From: Rhodeus uyekii | Lineage: Eukaryota; Chordata; Actinopteri; Cypriniformes; Acheilognathidae | Reading direction: 5' to 3' | DNA: 64,000 nt | NCBI GenBank assembly: GCA_037043235.1 | Contig: JAWRVZ010000087.1 | Coordinates: 1,130,501 to 1,194,500 of the forward strand | Part shown: piece by piece, positions 58,401 to 64,000 of the stretch | How positions within the stretch are numbered: the first letter of the stretch is position 1 | Layout of the letters: every line of letters begins with the position of its first letter | Made by a program: the position numbers and the translations under genes | Notes under the pieces: generated by a model | What the model was told of the DNA's origin: nothing | Database searches by the model: none | Seen by the model: only the letters and a program-made list of their open reading frames with translations

Positions 58401-60329
58401 CCGTAACAAAGCTTGCACGAAATATTTATATTTTTCTTCTTGGGTGCCACAGTTTTCAGCAATTAATTCAGATGGATACTTTACGCTTGTACAAGAACAG
58501 ATGTATTACATCAGAGCGAAGAAGTGTCAGAGTGTGAACTAAGGTAGGGAAGTTGGCGGATAAAGAGGGTATGGATGGAGGGAGAGTAAGAAGACAGCTG
58601 CATGAAGAGGAAGATGAGAGGATGAAGAGCAGGGATGTTGAAAGGGAAGCTTTGGCTCACATGCACACATCTGGCAAGAGATTACAGCTGGCACGACAGA
58701 ATGCGTGAGCGCTACTGTAAGTCCATCACTGTCTCTAGAAGTCATTTGTTTTCATTGGCGATTTGAGGTGACAAGCTACAGTGACCGTTCGGGATGCAGT
58801 AGTTTCAACTTTATGCATATAAGCAGCAACTACTGCTCAAATACGAGGTGGGAGCTCACATATGTTTGATACAAGCTTATGAGACCCAAAGAACTTAATA
58901 AATTCACCTCTCTCTCCATTTCCTAAATCTCTTTCCTTTATTCTCAATGTAATTTCCATACTTCTCCCCTCACCCTCTTTTCCCCTTTGATGTGAAATGG
59001 ATCTTAAATCAGAGGACATCATGATCACTTTAAAACAGTTACCCGCTTGCCACTGAGGCATTTCGACTTTGATGAAAGGGGGAAAAATGAGAAGAAAAAA
59101 GTGACAGAGGTGGGCTTGTCAAACTCAAAATCCCTGTTCGGTTCCTGCCCCGGCACGTATGAACAAGCAGGGCTTTCCCCGAGCAGCTTTGAACTAAAGA
59201 GCACAGCTATAAATCACATTATGTTTTTATATATAATATAGTGTATAATGTGTTTTATGTGAGGATAAGGGTGAGATATGCTTGTATTGCCTCCTGTTCT
59301 GTCGACAATCTACCCTACCAGTTCAGGTCTCTCTTCTTTTCTCTCTTTCTCTGGCCCGCAGGCTTTCCCTCTCTTTATTGCTCTGCTCCTCTGATGTTCT
59401 TGCCCTAATCTTGGCTGTTCTGCAAGTTGAAAACCCTTTTTCTCTGTTTCCGCGCTGTTTGATCTTGCACGTTAAGCTTGAGAAGCCTTCTCAGAGCCGA
59501 GAGACCCCGAGGTGAGGGGTAGCATAGAACAAAGGACAGAATATTGTAGATTTGCTCACATAAAATCTGTCTCAAACTGGCATATGCACTTAAAGATCAA
59601 TGCTGAATTCTTGACATATTGCAATGTAAGTCACACATACTAGACATCGATCAGACTTTTCAGGTCAGGTGGAAATGCAATGACTTTGCTTTATATAACG
59701 AGAATCACTGCCGTGTTAGCAGAAATAATAGATGTTTTTTGAAGTCTAATGTATATTTAGAAAACACTTTATTGCTAGTCTGACTTAGCCACATTTTGTA
59801 CCATCAGCATAAACTGCCCACTTTAACAGGAAGGGATATCTGAACAAGGATTTTTTTTTTAACATGACATTTAGTGACGTGTAAATCTGAACTCTGAAAA
59901 TCAGATATAGGACTGAAACAAGTGTAGCCAAAATCTTGCAACCGTTGGCAAATCTAATGACTAAACAATTAGTGAATAATTTATATTTAAAAAAAACTAC
60001 AATATTTCATTGTTCATTATAATTTCTCATTATTCTTATGCCAAGAATGAATATTTTTAGTAACACATTTAAAAAGAATTAGGCGAAACAACAAAACGCA
60101 ATATACCAGTACTGTAAATCAAATATCAAGCTTTTAGTGTGTCAGTATATTTATTAATGTAGAAAACAGCAGAAAACTAATAACTATAATTTGGATTGAT
60201 GGATGATGGATTGATGTATTAATGGATGGATGGATGGAGTAAACAATCCTTTGTATTGTAAACAATGGAGTAAACAATTTCTTGTAAATCTCCTAGAAGG
60301 CTCCCCATGGGAAATCCCACTATCCCAGG
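55401..60329. other. Long intergenic stretch, nothing assigned
   Basis: About 4.9 kb, A+T-rich around 57050-57620. No gene, RNA or defined repeat recognised; a short GGAT run (GATGGATGGATGG) lies at about 60195-60235. Confidence 0.4.
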
Positions 60330-61078
60330 GTGGGGGCTTTTATATCAAACTTTGGGTCTGACCCCTGAGGCGGTTCTGTTCCTAGAGGCTGGCTTATTAC
60401 CCTGAGAGGTCAAGACCATACTCAACTCTAGAGCTCTATCCACGAGGAGATTGTATGGCCTGAAGTGGAGTGTGTTCACCGCTTGGTGTAAAGAGCAGAG
60501 ATTGGATCCAGTTCTCCATGGAACATGGAGAATGAGGCCTGTGAATGAGGCCTGTGGAAGAGTCCTTCCTTGGGATCTGGCAGTGATCCTTTAGGTGTTA
60601 GCCCTGGCCCATTTCAAATCACAGGAGTCAGTTTCTGAGAAACATCTCACATTAAAGGTGACTTTTCTTTGGGCTATTATGTCCCTTAAAAAGAGTGGGG
60701 AACCTTCAGGCCCTTTCCATATCCCCTCCCTGATTAGACTTTGCTCCTGGGAGGGTTAAAGCCATCCTGTACCCTAGAAACTGGGTATGTGCCTAAAGTG
60801 CCTTCCTGACTTTCCGGGGGGTCTGGTCTATGGTGGTTCAACCCTACCATCCTCCTCCGCATGTGTCGGCAGATCAAGAGAGGCTTAATTTACTTTACCC
60901 AGTTCGGGCACTGAGAGTGTATGTTCAGAGGTCTACTCAGTGGAGAAAGTCAGATCAACTGTTAGTGTGTTTTGGATCACTCAGGAAGGGATCCCCAGCC
61001 TCCAAACAAACAGTTAGTACCTGGATTGTTCAGGAAATTTCTTTTACCAATCAAGTGTGGGGTAACCGTCTTCACTGA
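60330..61078 (+). pseudogene. DIRS tyrosine recombinase remnant
   Basis: Pieces in the order expected for a DIRS recombinase, separated by stops and shifts. They are an LWV-x-PLRRF block near 60350, RLYGLKWSVFTAWCKEQRLDPV at about 60448-60513 (N-terminal core-binding region), HLTLKV near 60650, then an 82-codon open frame from 60830 with LNLLYPVRALRVYVQRSTQW, DQLLVCFGS, and KGSPASKQTVSTWIVQEI. The C-terminal catalytic part with the Arg...Tyr residues is not visible, so it cannot be active. Orientation is opposite to the DIRS-like element at 16571-21143. Similarity is from memory of the family. Confidence 0.7.
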
Positions 61079-62098
61079 TGACTATAAGGGCTGTCTTAGT
61101 GAACAAGAGTTATAGTCGTAACCCGAGATGATTTTTGTCCCTCCATTGAAAGACCATGACGAAATTACGCATTACGAAAAATTAATCCAAAAATCTGATG
61201 GTTCAAAACATTCATGAAGAGATTTGTATTTTGGGGTGAAATAACCTTTTAATATACCCCTTAAAGGGGTACCCTTTAATCAATGTAACCCCTAAAAAGT
61301 GTAGACACGTGCTCAAGGCTCTTCAAAGCTCCACAAAAGTGAGTTGGTTTTCCTGTGGGAATACCTGAAGGCATTTAGGGCTGAATTAGCTGTCTGGGTT
61401 GCTGAGTGGATGGGAGTTACTGTGGATGGGATCTAGAGAGGATCTACTCTTTAATCAACTGTGCAATAATGCTAAATCTTATTTGTTTTTCTTCCAAGAG
61501 TTTGAAGCGAATGTGAGTGTATGTGAAAGGGAGGGAGACTACAGGAGGGGGGTGATGGAATCCCATCTTGCCTTGGGGCAAGTTGGCACCTGACTGCTTA
61601 ACAAAGCCCCGGTCAGAGGTCAAAGGTCAGGTGTCACAGAGAGAGAGCCCCTATGTGGAGGGCACTGAATAAACGGCAGCTAAATCTTCCTTTATGTTCC
61701 TTTAACTCATCCTCTCCTTCGTTGTCCTCCCTTCGCTCCTCGGCTCTCTCTTTATCAGTCTAGCCCAGGCGTCTTGAGCTCTATTCTCTCTGTGTGATGT
61801 ATGTAAGACAAGGGTGAATGTAAACTCGAGGGCTCTTCAATCATCTGCTGGAGGGAAACTGTTTCAAGCCTCAATCCCCATTTGAAGTCTTTTGTTTATT
61901 AGGTGATGATGAAGGTGCTGACAGACTGACAATACTCTGTACACCGGTAGTGCAGATGGTGAAAAGGTCTAGAAATTTGACGTTGCAGTGTAAGTTTGTT
62001 TTAAAGTTGACCTTCATGATCTGATGGAGTATAAGAGATTGTGTAATTTAAAAAAAAAAGCTCAAGCGATCCTGTGCTCAGGAAAAAACCTCTTGTGG
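61079..62098. other. Intergenic, nothing assigned
   Basis: No gene recognised. May hold further decayed DIRS sequence next to the recombinase remnant, but I see no terminal repeat. Confidence 0.35.
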
Positions 62099-62099
62099 A

Positions 62100-62375
62100 A
62101 GCTCAAACATGCTGCATAACTCATGAGAATGAACCTCATTGGTTTTTGAGGAAGCTCAAACATGCTACATAACACAAGAATGAACCTCATTGGTTCTTGA
62201 GGAAGCTAAAACTTGCTGCATAACACACAAGAATGAACCTCATTGGTTCTTGCTTACACTCAAATGTGCAATGAACACACGAGAATGAACCCCATTGGTT
62301 CTTGTGAAAGACAAATGTCCTGCATAACCCAAGAATGAAGCTCATTGGTTCTTGCAGCAGCTCAAACATGCTGAA
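62100..62375. repeat. 52-bp tandem array, each unit with an inverted CCAAT box
   Basis: Five full units and a partial sixth: GCTCAAACATGCTGCATAAC, then ACAAGAATGAACCTCATTGG, then TTCTTGAGGAA. CATTGG occurs at 62138, 62188, 62241, 62293 and 62343 (spacing 50, 53, 52, 50 bp). It is the best-kept part of every unit, along with AAGAATGAA. Confidence 0.88.
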
Positions 62376-64000
62376 GTTTTCTTAACTCTTTTTCCCATTG
62401 AAAGACTTTCCATCATTTAGGAGAAAAAAACTTCCCCCGGCACTGCTGGAATTTTCGTGTTTCCTTGTTTTCATTATTATACGGTGGGGCGCTATTACGC
62501 ATCTTTTGAAAGAGTACTTAATCTCTGGATCAAAACACAAGTAATGAAGCAGAAACAAGCGATAGAAAGATTGCTTACGCACATTAAACAGCCTTTAAAT
62601 ACCTAATCTGCCTAACGTTACCAAATTATGAAAATTAACAAAAATACTGGTGGTGGCTTACACAAAAAAAAACTTTACATTACCCTGCCAAACTGAAAGT
62701 ACACTCCTGACAGTTTTACGATTGCATACTGTGCGTACTATGGCTCTGTTCCAAAACCTAGTAGGCTGAATGTTTACATGCACTCATTTTCTTTCATTGG
62801 AATTAATCCAGTCCAATTTCAGATTCTGAATGTTCTGTTTATATGAACCCTAAATGTTGCAGCCTGATTCACATATTCGTTTACATGTGCATTAAATATA
62901 CTTTAAACACAACTTGTGCATGTGCAGTTATCAAAGTTACGCAGTTACCAATCCATCACAATAATGTCACCAGTGCTTCTCCACAAATATGATCATTTTT
63001 GCCCTGTTGACAAAAAAAAAGAAAGCTAAAGTTTTTAGTTTCTCTCAACTTGTCCTCCATTTTAGCCCAGTGCATTATGGGATTGCCTTCTCCACAAAAG
63101 CTGTCTTTTAATTAGGCTAATATGGGTTTTAGAACACCAGAAACAATATTAAATGGGATATTCTGCATTTGAGTGTCAAAGGATAAAATATTGATGGTGA
63201 AAAAATCCTAACCATAACAATCCTAACCCAACTACTATTTTGTTTTTAACATTCAAACATGAAAATGATCACATAATAGAGGGTTTAGGGGCTTAATGTG
63301 AGGATGTATTGACTGGGTTTCCCCTTCTCAGTCTCCAATTCTTTATCTTTGTTCTCTTTCTCTTCGTCTTGGTTCGTTATGGTCCATTGGTCTTTAAATC
63401 ACCAAACGCCTCGGATTTCCCCTTTTCTGTAGTGTTATTTTTACACCTCCCTTGTTCTTCATTCTCGCTGTCTGCTAAATTCCTCCTCTTTGTTTTCTAA
63501 ACATCTCCTCCTTGTTCTGTGAAGTGTCTCCCTTGTTCTTTCGTTCCTCTTCTGTGTCTTTCCTCTCTCTCATTTTACTTTGAGGTGTTGTTATTCTGAA
63601 GAGCCAGACATCTTCTGAATGGCATGCAGCAACTGCTTCTTTTCATTCTTCACTCTTGCCTTTATTCCTCTACTTCACCTCCCCTCCCCTTCATCTTGAG
63701 CCAGCACTTAAACCAGCCAGAGAGTCGAGCGTGAAGAGAAAGCAAGAGATTTAGCCGAAGTGCAGGTCACAGCAAGGAGCGAGAAGAGGATAAAAGAAGA
63801 CCGAACAAAGTGTCTTCAGACTACAAGCAAACTTTAATAGATGGCCATATGCTGATCTTAAAGAGATGCTAAAGCTTTTGATTTTGAAAACTGAGCACAT
63901 TTAAGTTGCCGAAGTATTACCATAACCAATTTAAAGGGTGTGCGTGTGTGAGGGAGGCCATATTGGTGATTTAGTGATTCAACTTGTCAGCTCATAAGCT
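62376..64000. other. Intergenic to window end, nothing assigned
   Basis: A pyrimidine-rich tract at about 63320-63700 is followed by a purine-rich stretch (63716-63810) that could be a promoter/5' UTR of a gene beyond the window. No coding exon recognised. Confidence 0.35.

Overview
The window is vertebrate nuclear DNA from a ray-finned fish, most likely a cyprinid. The evidence is two intron-containing or membrane-receptor genes of vertebrate type set in A+T-rich DNA packed with teleost transposons (DD37E Tc1-like, Tigger/pogo-like, Harbinger, DIRS, tRNA-derived SINEs). There are no operons, bacterial genes or CRISPR arrays.

Genes. The window opens inside the coding exon of vasorin (vasn, 3-1406, 5' end outside the window), followed by a long probable 3' UTR. 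dnaja3 (Tid1, mitochondrial DnaJ/Hsp40) lies on the same strand at 43899-51113. I could assemble all 11 coding exons (483 aa) with consistent splice phases. VASN and DNAJA3 are also close neighbours on human 16p13.3, so the pair is conserved synteny. No coro7 exon, expected nearby from the human map, was recognised. A possible last coding exon of an unidentified minus-strand gene sits at 33724-33806.

Mobile DNA. The most striking object is a 4.57-kb element at 16571-21143. It has 133 bp of perfect inverted repeat near its ends, plus a segment at 16803-16909 that is the reverse complement of its two termini joined together through one shared GTT. That is the inverted terminal repeat and internal complementary region layout of a DIRS-type tyrosine-recombinase retrotransposon. 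It reads on the minus strand, keeps only repeated, degenerate Gag-like pieces, and has no visible RT or recombinase. A 121-bp relative made only of the two ends lies at 13254-13374, and a decayed DIRS tyrosine-recombinase fragment lies at 60330-61078. Intron 9 of dnaja3 carries a structurally complete Tc1/mariner element with an intact 337-aa DD37E transposase (TRT-like). Intron 7 carries a Harbinger-like element with a degenerate MYB/SANT-like reading frame. A dead Tc1-like copy is at 40216-41425. Two related Tigger-like MITEs are at 3504-4272 and 26841-27616.

Other repeats include a 0.74-kb irregular satellite in dnaja3 intron 1, a three-copy array at 9505-10200, and a 52-bp array at 62100-62375 in which every unit carries an inverted CCAAT box. 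An exact 12-bp palindromic NRF1 site lies 32 bp before the dnaja3 ATG, which fits a nuclear gene for a mitochondrial protein. Long stretches at about 22.3-26.8, 34-40 and 55.4-60.3 kb hold nothing I can assign beyond simple sequence.
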